DNA from: Bacteroidota bacterium
GTDB taxonomy: Bacteria; Bacteroidota; Bacteroidia; Chitinophagales; Chitinophagaceae
Assembly (NCBI GenBank): GCA_023423015.1
Contig: JAFAGE010000256.1
Span: forward strand, 1 to 6,784
Length of the DNA: 6,784 bases
Direction: 5' to 3'
Shown here: piece by piece, positions 1-6,535 of the stretch
How the letters are laid out: the number at the start of each line of letters is the position of its first letter
Position numbering within the stretch: the first letter of the stretch is position 1
Notes under the pieces: model-generated
What the model was told of the DNA's origin: nothing
What the model saw: only the letters and a program-made list of their open reading frames with translations
Databases searched by the model: none
Program-made: the position numbers and the translations under genes

Positions 1-1245
1 CCAGCACACTATGGCTGCATCCATCTGGGTCATATTCAGCAGTGCAAAGTTCCTTGCCCATCTAACTTCGCTGTAATTTTCTTTTACAAATTCATCTGCC
101 GCAATCGCGTTCCAGTGACCTGCCGGCGTGTAGGTTCCTGCTCCATCTGCCCAGAAGTGAACAATTGCCATTCTTTCACGCGTTGGATTCTGAGAATAGT
201 ACAGCACTTCCTCTGTTTCTTTCTTAAACAACTCTGAGCTGGTTGATGGTGGTGGAGGAGGACGGTTTGCTATTACTGCCAGAGAATCGAAAAGAAATGG
301 TTTTACTTTTCCAAACAATGGAAGCATCGGGGGGCGTTTCGGTGTTTCAAGACTGAACCAGCAAACTTCTCCCTTTGCCATAGTTATATCTTCCAGGTTT
401 TTCCATAAGGCGGGATTTCCCCCCGCTACGCCAGCACCATCTGTACGGGCACGCGCAGTGAACTTCTGCGCTACAAGTCTTCCAAGTGCTTGTCCCGCTT
501 CAATATCACTTCGGGCATTAGCGCCGCTCATGATGCGATAGAGCATATGCTCGTCGGCTTTTTTCTGAATGAAGGCGAGCTCTGTCGGGAACATCAGCTT
601 CATGATTTCGATCGACACGGATGCTACGACGGCATCTTCGCTGGGATAAGAAGGCAATGATGATTTAGGCACCAAAGCCTGAACGCTGGAATCTACATTA
701 TAAGGTGCAGGACGGTTGTACTGCATTTTGTAGTGCCAGGCTGCAATTAGCGCATCATATTGCGCTGCGCTGATATACGCGTAAGCCCTTGCAGCAAACG
801 GCGGGTTTGCAAATGGAAACTGCGGATATGCAAACGGGTTAGCCTGGCTTGGAGCCGGGTATGATCCATCTTCATTCTGATATGGAGGAAGATTATGACG
901 CGCTACAAGTTCGCGCAGAATTTCGTTCCAGCGTAGTACGGCCCCTGCACTCCAGTACTTAATGATGCCTTTCTGTTCATCGCTGAGATCTGACTGATAA
1001 GCTTTTATTTCATTGAGTTCAGCTATATACCCGGGATTATTTGTTGCGGCAGGAGCTGCAAGTGCGAACTCATCCGGTGCTGCAAGCAATACCGACTTCC
1101 AGGTTCCTGCATCGGCATCAATACTGGCCGGCTGCAGCGCCGGATAGGCGAATGAACGATCATCGAGATCTTTGTTGCACGACAGTGAGAATGCAAGCAC
1201 CAACACTGCAGTGAACATTATGACGTAATATTTATTTGCTTTCAT
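1..1245 (-). CDS. PAP2/vanadium-haloperoxidase-like lipoprotein (C-terminus cut off by window edge)
   Basis: The reading frame is open from an ATG at 1245 to the left edge, giving 415 residues with no stop. The N-terminus has a hydrophobic stretch (residues 6-22) ending in FSLSC, then NKDLDD. This is a likely lipoprotein signal with Cys23 as the lipidated residue, although Ser at -3 is not the usual Leu. Residues 363-378 read HFWADGAGTYTPAGHW, a block I recognise from the large Bacteroidota PAP2-superfamily proteins annotated as vanadium-dependent haloperoxidase. The PAP2 catalytic motifs (KX6RP, SGH, SRX5HX3D) normally follow this block and so lie outside the window; activity cannot be judged. 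A five-proline run at 329-333 probably marks a linker. The start is 8 bases after the stop of the barrel gene upstream, suggesting translational coupling. The family includes haloperoxidases and acid phosphatases, and the chemistry is open. Confidence 0.85.
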   Translation of the reverse strand, partial: MKANKYYVIMFTAVLVLAFSLSCNKDLDDRSFAYPALQPASIDADAGTWKSVLLAAPDEFALAAPAATNNPGYIAELNEIKAYQSDLSDEQKGIIKYWSAGAVLRWNEILRELVARHNLPPYQNEDGSYPAPSQANPFAYPQFPFANPPFAARAYAYISAAQYDALIAAWHYKMQYNRPAPYNVDSSVQALVPKSSLPSYPSEDAVVASVSIEIMKLMFPTELAFIQKKADEHMLYRIMSGANARSDIEAGQALGRLVAQKFTARARTDGAGVAGGNPALWKNLEDITMAKGEVCWFSLETPKRPPMLPLFGKVKPFLFDSLAVIANRPPPPPSTSSELFKKETEEVLYYSQNPTRERMAIVHFWADGAGTYTPAGHWNAIAADEFVKENYSEVRWARNFALLNMTQMDAAIVCW

Positions 1246-1253
1246 TGTTTTTC

Positions 1254-2207
1254 TTATTGGTTGGTTCTTGAGGTTTTTGGCGACTTAAGATTCATGAGGT
1301 AGAATACCCCACCGTAGATTGTAGTTGACTGGCCTACATTTCTTCCTGCAATCACATAGCGTCCACCACCAACGAGTTCGAGCCCTCTTATTGATTGCAA
1401 TGTGTACTTAATGTTTACACCGGCCTGGGTCATATTCATTTCATTGCTCGGGAACGGCATGTCGTTCTTACGAATATCGAAGCCGCCAAGCGTTGTCATA
1501 TTTTCAAATACTCCCTCGGCAACCAACCATTTTGATCGGTAACCTGCACGTACGTTGTACCCGGTTTGATCGGGCATGTCTACCTGGTTTGTGTAATGCA
1601 TTTCAGTAGTGTAGTAAGCATCCCTGTCTATTTCAACATTACTGCGAAGTGTGAAGCCGGCAGAAGCAGTAGCGAAGAATACTCCACGCTGGTAATCGGC
1701 CATGACACGAACACCCGCTGTTTTGCTGCCCATGCCGATTGAAAGGGGCAGGTAATCTGCCACATAATCTGTAACAGGTAACGATACGCGTCCAACTCCA
1801 TAGAGCGTAAGCTTGTCGTTGCTTCCGAATTTGAATGAATAAGGCATCCACTTCAACATGAGTGACAGGTCTTGTACCCCTTTTAGTCCGGTAAGGGTGC
1901 CTGCAGAGGCTTTGGTGGTAACATAAGGCAGACTAAACATCACATTCAGCTTGTTCGTGAGGCCGTATGCGCCCATCACTGCATACATGTTTGTGGTTAC
2001 CTTACCGAGGTTTTCATTATCGCGTTTGAATGTTCCTTCCCAGTAATCTGTCCAGGAATTGTTTGAGAACATACCCCCGACGCACAGCACATTTTTTTTG
2101 AGCATGATGCCGTCGAGATCAGTTTGGGCGTGAGTAGTGGACGCGGAAAGGCATAGCAGTAGCCCGGCCGCACACAACCTCACGGTTTTGGTGGTCAGCA
2201 GTTGCAT
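1254..2207 (-). CDS. outer-membrane beta-barrel protein, MetA/COG4313-like 'transporter' type
   Basis: This 317-residue protein starts at an ATG and has a clear Sec signal peptide: basic residues, a hydrophobic core (about 11-21), and THA|Q as the likely cleavage site after Ala27. The mature part alternates short amphipathic strands with turns, as in an outer-membrane barrel. The block NKLNVMFSLPYVTTKASAGT (85-104) followed by LKGVQDLSL is typical of Bacteroidota proteins annotated as 'transporter' or MetA-like (COG4313, linked by name to phenol degradation in Pseudomonas). The last strand (YGGVFYLMNLK, about 298-308) is followed by a short polar tail, so the protein does not end in the usual terminal aromatic residue. 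It sits between another barrel gene (37 bases upstream) and a PAP2 lipoprotein gene (8 bases downstream). The start is preceded by A-rich sequence without a Shine-Dalgarno motif. The transported compound, if any, is unknown. Confidence 0.85.
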   Translation of the reverse strand: MQLLTTKTVRLCAAGLLLCLSASTTHAQTDLDGIMLKKNVLCVGGMFSNNSWTDYWEGTFKRDNENLGKVTTNMYAVMGAYGLTNKLNVMFSLPYVTTKASAGTLTGLKGVQDLSLMLKWMPYSFKFGSNDKLTLYGVGRVSLPVTDYVADYLPLSIGMGSKTAGVRVMADYQRGVFFATASAGFTLRSNVEIDRDAYYTTEMHYTNQVDMPDQTGYNVRAGYRSKWLVAEGVFENMTTLGGFDIRKNDMPFPSNEMNMTQAGVNIKYTLQSIRGLELVGGGRYVIAGRNVGQSTTIYGGVFYLMNLKSPKTSRTNQ

Positions 2208-2244
2208 TGTTTTGGTTGTAATGGTTGAGGTTGAATTACATCAA

Positions 2245-3330
2245 TTAAAAGCGGAACGATGCCCCGATATTGATGGCATAGTCGGCGAAAGCCGCATCAC
2301 CATGAGCATATGTACCTGTTGCTGCTGTACGCAGTTTATCGGCATTGCTCTGTGTGCGATTACGTTCAACTGCCACCGGCACGGTTGCAAAGGCAACAAA
2401 TCTGCGCAATGCATAACTAACACCCGGTTCTACAGAAAGCACGTAACCAGGTCTGCGGAATCCTTCATCGCCACCAAAAAGGTCGCTCGAAGGCACACAC
2501 TCGTAACGCATACCTGCAGATGCTGTCAGCTGACCAAACGTTACGTTGGCGCCTGCTCTTAGCATGTACTGGTCAGGAACACTCATAGTTGTTGTTTTGT
2601 AGTCAATAGCTGTCTGATTAGGTGTTCCTCCTCTTGCAGTGGACACTCCATTTTCTTCACGAGGGTTTATCAGGTAGAAGAAATTGCCGTACACGCCAAC
2701 TTTTTGCGTGAAGTTGTAATAAGTATTGATTTCTGTAGATACTCCGAATCCACCATCGCCAAGCTGTATTGATTGATCAACGGGGCCTTCGAGTATGGTG
2801 CGGTCTGCTTTATAAAATTTGTCCTTTACCTTATAGTTTCCTGTGGGCAGCTTAAATCCTAAACCCGCCTGAATATTACCGCGAGTAGATCTGGCCGGAT
2901 TCAGCAACCAGCGATAACCCGTAATGCGAATGTCACCAACACCAGCAGAGTTGGTATTATGGCGTGCAGAAGGGCCTGCAGCATTGCCGCCATGTTCGTA
3001 CAATGATGAACGTTTGTTGGTCAGCAGCGGTACGTCCAAAGCCAATGACCAGCGTGAATTGAACTGGCGCTGCAGATTCAGGTTGAGTGTATGCTGCCAG
3101 TTGATTACTTCTGTGTTGTTTTCCATCCTTTCGTGCTGCTCTTCTTTACCAACGAAGTGGCGAAAAGACTTGAAATAACGATACGAAGGAGTGAATTGCC
3201 ATCCTTGTTGTTCTACACCGGCTTCATGACGGGTACAAACGGCGCCGGTGCCCCTGATGGCGACACAACCTTGAGCAATAGTTTCAGCATAAGCCGAAAC
3301 AACCAATATCAGGAGTAATAACTTTTTCAT
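2245..3330 (-). CDS. outer-membrane beta-barrel protein with Cys-containing N-terminus (GCVAIRG type)
   Basis: This 361-residue protein has a Sec signal peptide (MKKLLLLILVVSAYAETIAQ), probably cleaved after Gln20. The mature protein then begins GCVAIRGTGAVCTRHEAG, with Cys22, Cys32 and His34. The rest has barrel-like alternating strands: QFTPSYRYFKSFRHF (45-59), WSLALDVPLL (94-103), GVGDIRITGYRWL (130-142), GLGFKLPTGNYK (156-167), and a C-terminal strand ending SFRF. The terminal Phe fits the signal for outer-membrane insertion by the BAM complex. A third cysteine, Cys278, lies in a loop-like segment (ECVPSSDLFGGDEGFRRPG, 277-295). I recognise this as a Bacteroidota outer-membrane family of unknown function. 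It shows no obvious similarity to the next barrel beyond fold. It follows the complete PAP2 gene by 39 bases, so the two are probably co-transcribed. Because the signal ends in Gln with Cys at +2, this is unlikely to be a lipoprotein. Confidence 0.85.
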   Translation of the reverse strand: MKKLLLLILVVSAYAETIAQGCVAIRGTGAVCTRHEAGVEQQGWQFTPSYRYFKSFRHFVGKEEQHERMENNTEVINWQHTLNLNLQRQFNSRWSLALDVPLLTNKRSSLYEHGGNAAGPSARHNTNSAGVGDIRITGYRWLLNPARSTRGNIQAGLGFKLPTGNYKVKDKFYKADRTILEGPVDQSIQLGDGGFGVSTEINTYYNFTQKVGVYGNFFYLINPREENGVSTARGGTPNQTAIDYKTTTMSVPDQYMLRAGANVTFGQLTASAGMRYECVPSSDLFGGDEGFRRPGYVLSVEPGVSYALRRFVAFATVPVAVERNRTQSNADKLRTAATGTYAHGDAAFADYAINIGASFRF

Positions 3331-3369
3331 TTTATTTACAGTTAGTTTGTTTGTTAATGGAGTGATATA

Positions 3370-4716
3370 TTATTTGCGGGAAAGCACTGCGTCTGTATGG
3401 CGCCGCATTCTCAACCTTTCTACTACAAGCTTTCCTACCTGCCTGCCTGATTTACCGCCTTCCACATTATCAAAGCGATAGTGAATTCCACCATACAGCC
3501 TTGAAATGTTAGCTTCAGCTGCAGCCTGCCGGAAAGAAGTGAATGAACGGTGTGGAATGCCAAACTCGATTTCAGAGGTGTCGGTATAAGCGAAGTTGTC
3601 GCCAAATATATCGGTCATTACTTCTGCCGCTGCAGCGGAAATTACCGAGTGGCCGCTCACATACGAGGGAAATGGCGGAGTCTGGATGTAAGGTCTCCAT
3701 TCGGGATCGATATATTTATTAATGACAGTTTCAGGCCTTACTACATTGCTGCGGTACTTTTCATCCCAGCAACTGATAAATCCGTCGAACAGGGCGACTG
3801 CCGTTTTCGCGTATGCATATACGGTAGTACCAAAGTCAGCATTTGCTTTTTGTGAGGCTATTCCAACGATATTCATCCAGTGGCCTCCGGGAGAGAACTT
3901 CTTAGTAGCAAACATCACGTGACCGCTTACGTTCATCTTAAACGGATTATCATCCCAGAAATCTGCAATATGCTTTTCTTCATCAGTCAGCTTGTCGCCG
4001 ATGTTCTTTACCTCCATCGCCGCCCGGTAGAATTCACTTGTAGTATCCTTCATGTTGAATGCAGGAGGTAATATCGGTTTACACTGCGCTGATGAATCGA
4101 GTGCCATAGTCCTTATCTCCATCCAGTGTGCTTCGAGAGCCGACTGATATGATGGCGGTGTGGGCACCCATCTTCCTTCTTCGTCTGTCACAGTGTATTT
4201 ACTGGCTGAACGCGTCTGAGCATAGTTGTCTTTTTTCGACCAATCCATGATCGCCTTGAATATTGCATCCGAGAATTCCTTTGTGTTGTCGAGTACATCA
4301 CCCGGCATTCCCGCATCATCGGCTTTATTTATCAGCTCTTCGTAATATCCCATCATGCTTCCTTCAGGAAAGGTTACTGCATTTCCCACTTTCGTGAAAG
4401 CAAGCAGCGCCGCCAGGTTGAAATCTAACTGCTTTCCGGCGGCTGGTTTGGGCATTTCGGGCATATGTTTGATCTGACCTGCCAATGAACGAAACGAACT
4501 GTCGCCTGCTGCAATGCACTCAAAGGCTGCAATGTTGGCGTATACATAGTTCCGCGAGGCGATCATCGGAGGAAAATTATTTTCCAGTACGATGTCATTT
4601 AGTTTTTTCACCGTTTTCGAGTACAGTATCGGGTCATTGGTGACTTTCGTATAATCTCCCGAACTACACGACACAAGGACCGCAATCATTGCGGCCATCG
4701 CAATAGTAAGCTTCAT
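3370..4716 (-). CDS. PAP2-superfamily lipoprotein, vanadium-haloperoxidase/acid-phosphatase fold, catalytic motifs complete
   Basis: This 448-residue protein starts at an ATG and has a good lipobox (LVSC, Cys17), so it should be a lipid-anchored envelope protein. The three PAP2 signature motifs are all present: KX6RP as KYRSNVVRP (Lys320, Arg327, Pro328); the SGH motif in PSYVSGHS (350-357, with His356 as the expected catalytic histidine); and SRX5HX3D as SRLYGGIHYRFD (Arg406, His412, Asp416). In vanadium haloperoxidases the equivalent residues hold vanadate, and in PAP2 phosphatases they hold the substrate phosphate. An upstream GGHWMNIVGIA block (277-287) matches the same region of the second PAP2 protein in this operon. 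Sequence alone does not separate halide oxidation from phosphatase action. The gene is 55 bases downstream of the small membrane protein gene and 39 bases upstream of a barrel gene. No Shine-Dalgarno motif precedes it. Confidence 0.93.
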   Translation of the reverse strand: MKLTIAMAAMIAVLVSCSSGDYTKVTNDPILYSKTVKKLNDIVLENNFPPMIASRNYVYANIAAFECIAAGDSSFRSLAGQIKHMPEMPKPAAGKQLDFNLAALLAFTKVGNAVTFPEGSMMGYYEELINKADDAGMPGDVLDNTKEFSDAIFKAIMDWSKKDNYAQTRSASKYTVTDEEGRWVPTPPSYQSALEAHWMEIRTMALDSSAQCKPILPPAFNMKDTTSEFYRAAMEVKNIGDKLTDEEKHIADFWDDNPFKMNVSGHVMFATKKFSPGGHWMNIVGIASQKANADFGTTVYAYAKTAVALFDGFISCWDEKYRSNVVRPETVINKYIDPEWRPYIQTPPFPSYVSGHSVISAAAAEVMTDIFGDNFAYTDTSEIEFGIPHRSFTSFRQAAAEANISRLYGGIHYRFDNVEGGKSGRQVGKLVVERLRMRRHTDAVLSRK

Positions 4717-4771
4717 TTAAGCGTTGGAATTTTTTAAGTAAATAAGTACCTGAAATGTCTCTGAAGTAAAC

Positions 4772-5323
4772 TCAGGCGCGTGGCGGCTGTTTCGGAATGG
4801 CGTGATAGCCATCGGCCACATTATATGCAGAAGACGTAGTAATTTCTTTGAGGACGAGGTAAATGGACTGAAGATTCCATGAATTGTTTTCCTGTCGGAA
4901 TTCGGGTGCAAAGGGCTTAAATGAAAAGCTTTGTTTGCTTTTGCCATCGGCCGACTGGTCTACATCGTTGACCATCTTCAGGAAGTCGACACGTGAATTC
5001 AGGATTTTCGTCTTGTCTTCATGCGGAATGCACATCAGCACGAGCTCGCCGTTCTCCACTTTTCTTTTCACGTATTTGTAGTGAACACCGTTGATTTCGA
5101 TTTCACCGTCGATACGTTCAAATTCCGCTGATGTATTGGTAATGTATGGAGCGTTAAGAGGAACACGAAGCTCAAGGAGGCTGTTTTCATCGTACGCCTG
5201 GCGATCTATTCGCTGAGCCATGGCCATATCGGAACGATGTTCCATGAAACTGGAAAGCAGACGATACCCCAGCCAATTGAAGGCAAGTATACTCATCAAC
5301 AATATCGTTGCAGCCTTTTTCAC
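4772..5323 (-). CDS. small membrane-anchored protein of unknown function
   Basis: This 183-residue protein belongs to no family I can name, although it resembles lineage-restricted hypothetical proteins of Chitinophagaceae. The chosen start is a GTG giving VKKAATILLMSILAFNWLGYRLL, a lysine-plus-hydrophobic N-terminus that looks like a signal anchor (about residues 4-23). An in-frame ATG at 5368 would add 15 residues (MLIYREFLIFPFQTN). I prefer the GTG because it has A at -3 and -6, the favoured context in Bacteroidota, while the ATG has T at both. The remainder is soluble and strand-rich, with NTSAEFERIDGEIEINGVHY followed by KYVKRKV (about 63-89) and ELVLMCIPHEDKT (93-105). A hydrophilic, proline-containing C-terminus ends KQPPRA. 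A periplasm-facing domain on one membrane anchor is inferred. It lies between the hydrolase and the complete PAP2 gene with small gaps, so operon membership is likely. Confidence 0.75.
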   Translation of the reverse strand: MKKAATILLMSILAFNWLGYRLLSSFMEHRSDMAMAQRIDRQAYDENSLLELRVPLNAPYITNTSAEFERIDGEIEINGVHYKYVKRKVENGELVLMCIPHEDKTKILNSRVDFLKMVNDVDQSADGKSKQSFSFKPFAPEFRQENNSWNLQSIYLVLKEITTSSAYNVADGYHAIPKQPPRA

Positions 5324-5375
5324 GTTAGTTTGGAAAGGAAAGATAAGGAATTCCCGATAAATGAGCATTCACTAT

Positions 5376-6203
5376 TCACAATCCGTAAATCCGGGCAGCG
5401 TTCTCCCCAAACACCGCTTCACGCTCCTCGGGCAGGTGATTCTCCATGTACTTTTCCAGTAAACTTTTCCATTGGACGTAGATGCCGGAAAGTAGCATTA
5501 CCGGCCAGTCGCTGCCAAACATGAGGCGATTGGTATCAAATGATTGAAATACGACATCCAGGTATGGATAGAAGTCAACGGGGCTCCACTCTTTCCAATT
5601 CGCTTCGGTAATGAGGCCCGACAACTTACAGCTGACATTCGGGTAAAGAGCAAGATCTGTGATCCCCTTTCGCCAGTTTTCTATCTCCTTGTTTCTTATT
5701 TCAGGTTTGGCACAATGATCTATAATAAATGATTGTTCGGGAAACGATTTAACGAGATCCACCGCAGCAGGCAACTGGCGGGGAAATATCAGGATATCGT
5801 AGGTGTATCCGTATTCGGCAAGTAAAGAAATTCCAGCTCTCACCTTTTCATCGTAAAAGAAGTCGTCTGGTTCTGATTGAGCAATGTGGCGAATACCTTT
5901 GATTGAAGGATAAGTGCTGAGTTCATCAAGTTGACTACGAAGATCTTCAGATTTGAAGTCGGCCCATCCGATAACACCCATGACCATCGGATGAGTATTT
6001 GCCAGTTCGGCAAGAAATCGCGTTTCAACTGCTGAGGCCAATGCCTGCACCGCAATGCAGCCGTCTACATTGTTTCGTTTAAGGGTTAACTGCAGATCCT
6101 CGGGCAGGTAATTTTTCTGCAGCTCTTTCATGTTGCGATCAATCCATGTGTACTCCTGCTTGTTGTATTTCCAGAAATGAACGTGACTATCGATAACCGG
6201 CAT
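5376..6203 (-). CDS. amidohydrolase-superfamily protein, COG3618-type (lactonase-like metal-dependent hydrolase)
   Basis: This 275-residue protein of the amidohydrolase-2 fold has no signal peptide, so it is cytoplasmic. I start it at the ATG (MPVIDSHVHFW); the frame opens three codons earlier only at a TTG. Visible metal and active-site motifs are HVH near the N-terminus (His7, His9), GIRH (103-106), IDHCAKP (161-167, with His163), KLSGL (193-197), and GSDWP (230-234, with Asp232). These match the family that includes L-fuconolactonase, L-rhamnono-1,4-lactonase and 2-pyrone-4,6-dicarboxylate lactonase (LigI), and the length is normal for it. The substrate cannot be told from sequence; a lactone or similar cyclic ester is expected. 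It is the first gene of the co-oriented run, and the next gene begins 52 bases after its stop (7 bases if the alternative ATG is used). Confidence 0.92.
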   Translation of the reverse strand: MPVIDSHVHFWKYNKQEYTWIDRNMKELQKNYLPEDLQLTLKRNNVDGCIAVQALASAVETRFLAELANTHPMVMGVIGWADFKSEDLRSQLDELSTYPSIKGIRHIAQSEPDDFFYDEKVRAGISLLAEYGYTYDILIFPRQLPAAVDLVKSFPEQSFIIDHCAKPEIRNKEIENWRKGITDLALYPNVSCKLSGLITEANWKEWSPVDFYPYLDVVFQSFDTNRLMFGSDWPVMLLSGIYVQWKSLLEKYMENHLPEEREAVFGENAARIYGL

Positions 6204-6225
6204 GTTTGACAAATATTCGTTACGC

Positions 6226-6252
6226 TAAATGTACCGAATTAACATGCGGCAA
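6226..6252 (-). promoter_or_regulatory. possible weak Bacteroidota-type promoter for the six-gene run
   Basis: On the minus strand TACATTTA (6233-6226) matches the Bacteroidota -7 consensus TAnnTTTG at all but the last base. A TTG (6252-6250) lies 16 bases upstream, shorter than the usual spacing of about 19. The inferred transcript would have a leader of under 20 bases before the ATG at 6203. The match is imperfect in both boxes. Confidence 0.25.
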
Positions 6253-6263
6253 TTCATGTGCCG
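6242..6263. repeat. overlapping short inverted repeats upstream of the hydrolase gene
   Basis: ACATG (6242-6246) and CATGT (6255-6259) form one inverted repeat with an 8-base spacer. CGGCA (6247-6251) and TGCCG (6259-6263) form another with a 7-base spacer. The two share bases, so they cannot fold together. Five-base arms can arise by chance, and a regulatory role is only a possibility. Confidence 0.4.
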
Positions 6264-6294
6264 TCACTCAGTTCTTGCAGAGCATTCTCAAACC

Positions 6295-6350
6295 TTTAAA
6301 ATGGCCAGGCCTGGAAAGGCCCGGCGTTTGTTGATCGTACCCTTTAAAAA
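6295..6350 (-). repeat. hairpin repeat, copy A
   Basis: This unit matches copy B at 6505-6564 over nearly its whole length. The shared parts are the perfect palindrome CCAGGCCTGG, the CCCGGCG segment, TTGTTGATCGTACCCTTTAAA, and TTTAAA at both ends. The 9-base direct repeat CCTTTAAAA brackets it (6293-6301 and 6341-6349). Similarity stops outside these limits, so this is a dispersed unit rather than a tandem duplication. Confidence 0.8.
6298..6325 (-). terminator. second terminator-like hairpin before the hydrolase gene (repeat copy A)
   Basis: GCCGGGCC (6325-6318) pairs with GGCCTGGC (6311-6304) on the minus strand, an 8-bp stem with one G-U pair and a TTTCCA loop. The tail is CATTTT rather than an uninterrupted T-run, so termination should be weaker than at copy B. 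It lies about 100 bases ahead of the hydrolase start and could insulate the operon from upstream read-through. Confidence 0.45.
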
Positions 6351-6504
6351 TAAACTCTTCAAATGCTTTTGTTGATTTCCTGACTATGCGGCTTTTTTTG
6401 TAAGCAGGGGTAGATCTCAGGTCGAAAAATGATTTTACGGATCTGATGATCAATGAACTTTCAAACAATGTAGAGATGTGATTCATAAACAAAAATTTGA
6501 CAGT

Positions 6505-6535
6505 TTTAAAAAAGCCAGGCCTGGAAAGACCCGGC
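6505..6535 (-). terminator. intrinsic terminator downstream of the right-edge gene (repeat copy B)
   Basis: On the minus strand GCCGGGTC (6535-6528) and GGCCTGGC (6521-6514) form an 8-bp stem with two G-U pairs around a 6-base loop TTTCCA. Six T residues follow at once (6513-6508). On the plus strand two stem positions would be mismatched, which supports action on minus-strand transcripts. It should end transcripts of the gene whose stop lies at 6662. Confidence 0.7.

Noticed and set aside
2137..2562. Plus-strand 141-codon ORF, cysteine-rich, spanning the junction of the two barrel genes
   Set aside because: It lies antisense to two well-supported coding regions and its composition is what the complement of those codons would give. 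It has no recognisable domain or signal.
4717..4947. Minus-strand 76-codon ORF ending directly before the PAP2 start
   Set aside because: It is an out-of-frame reading of the small membrane protein gene. The TAA next to the ATG is in the wrong frame for coupling and the product has no family features.
6204..6212. TTG start extending the hydrolase by three residues
   Set aside because: The ATG three codons later gives MPVIDSHVHFW, a normal N-terminus for the family, and TTG starts are rare in Bacteroidota.
6208..6215. AATATTTG as a -7 promoter element for the hydrolase gene
   Set aside because: It is so close to the ATG that the transcript would be leaderless, and no upstream box lies at the right distance.
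6459..6505. TTTG and TACATTGT as a promoter for the 72-codon ORF
   Set aside because: The -7 box matches only TAnnTT, the spacing is short, and the ATG would lie within the promoter itself.
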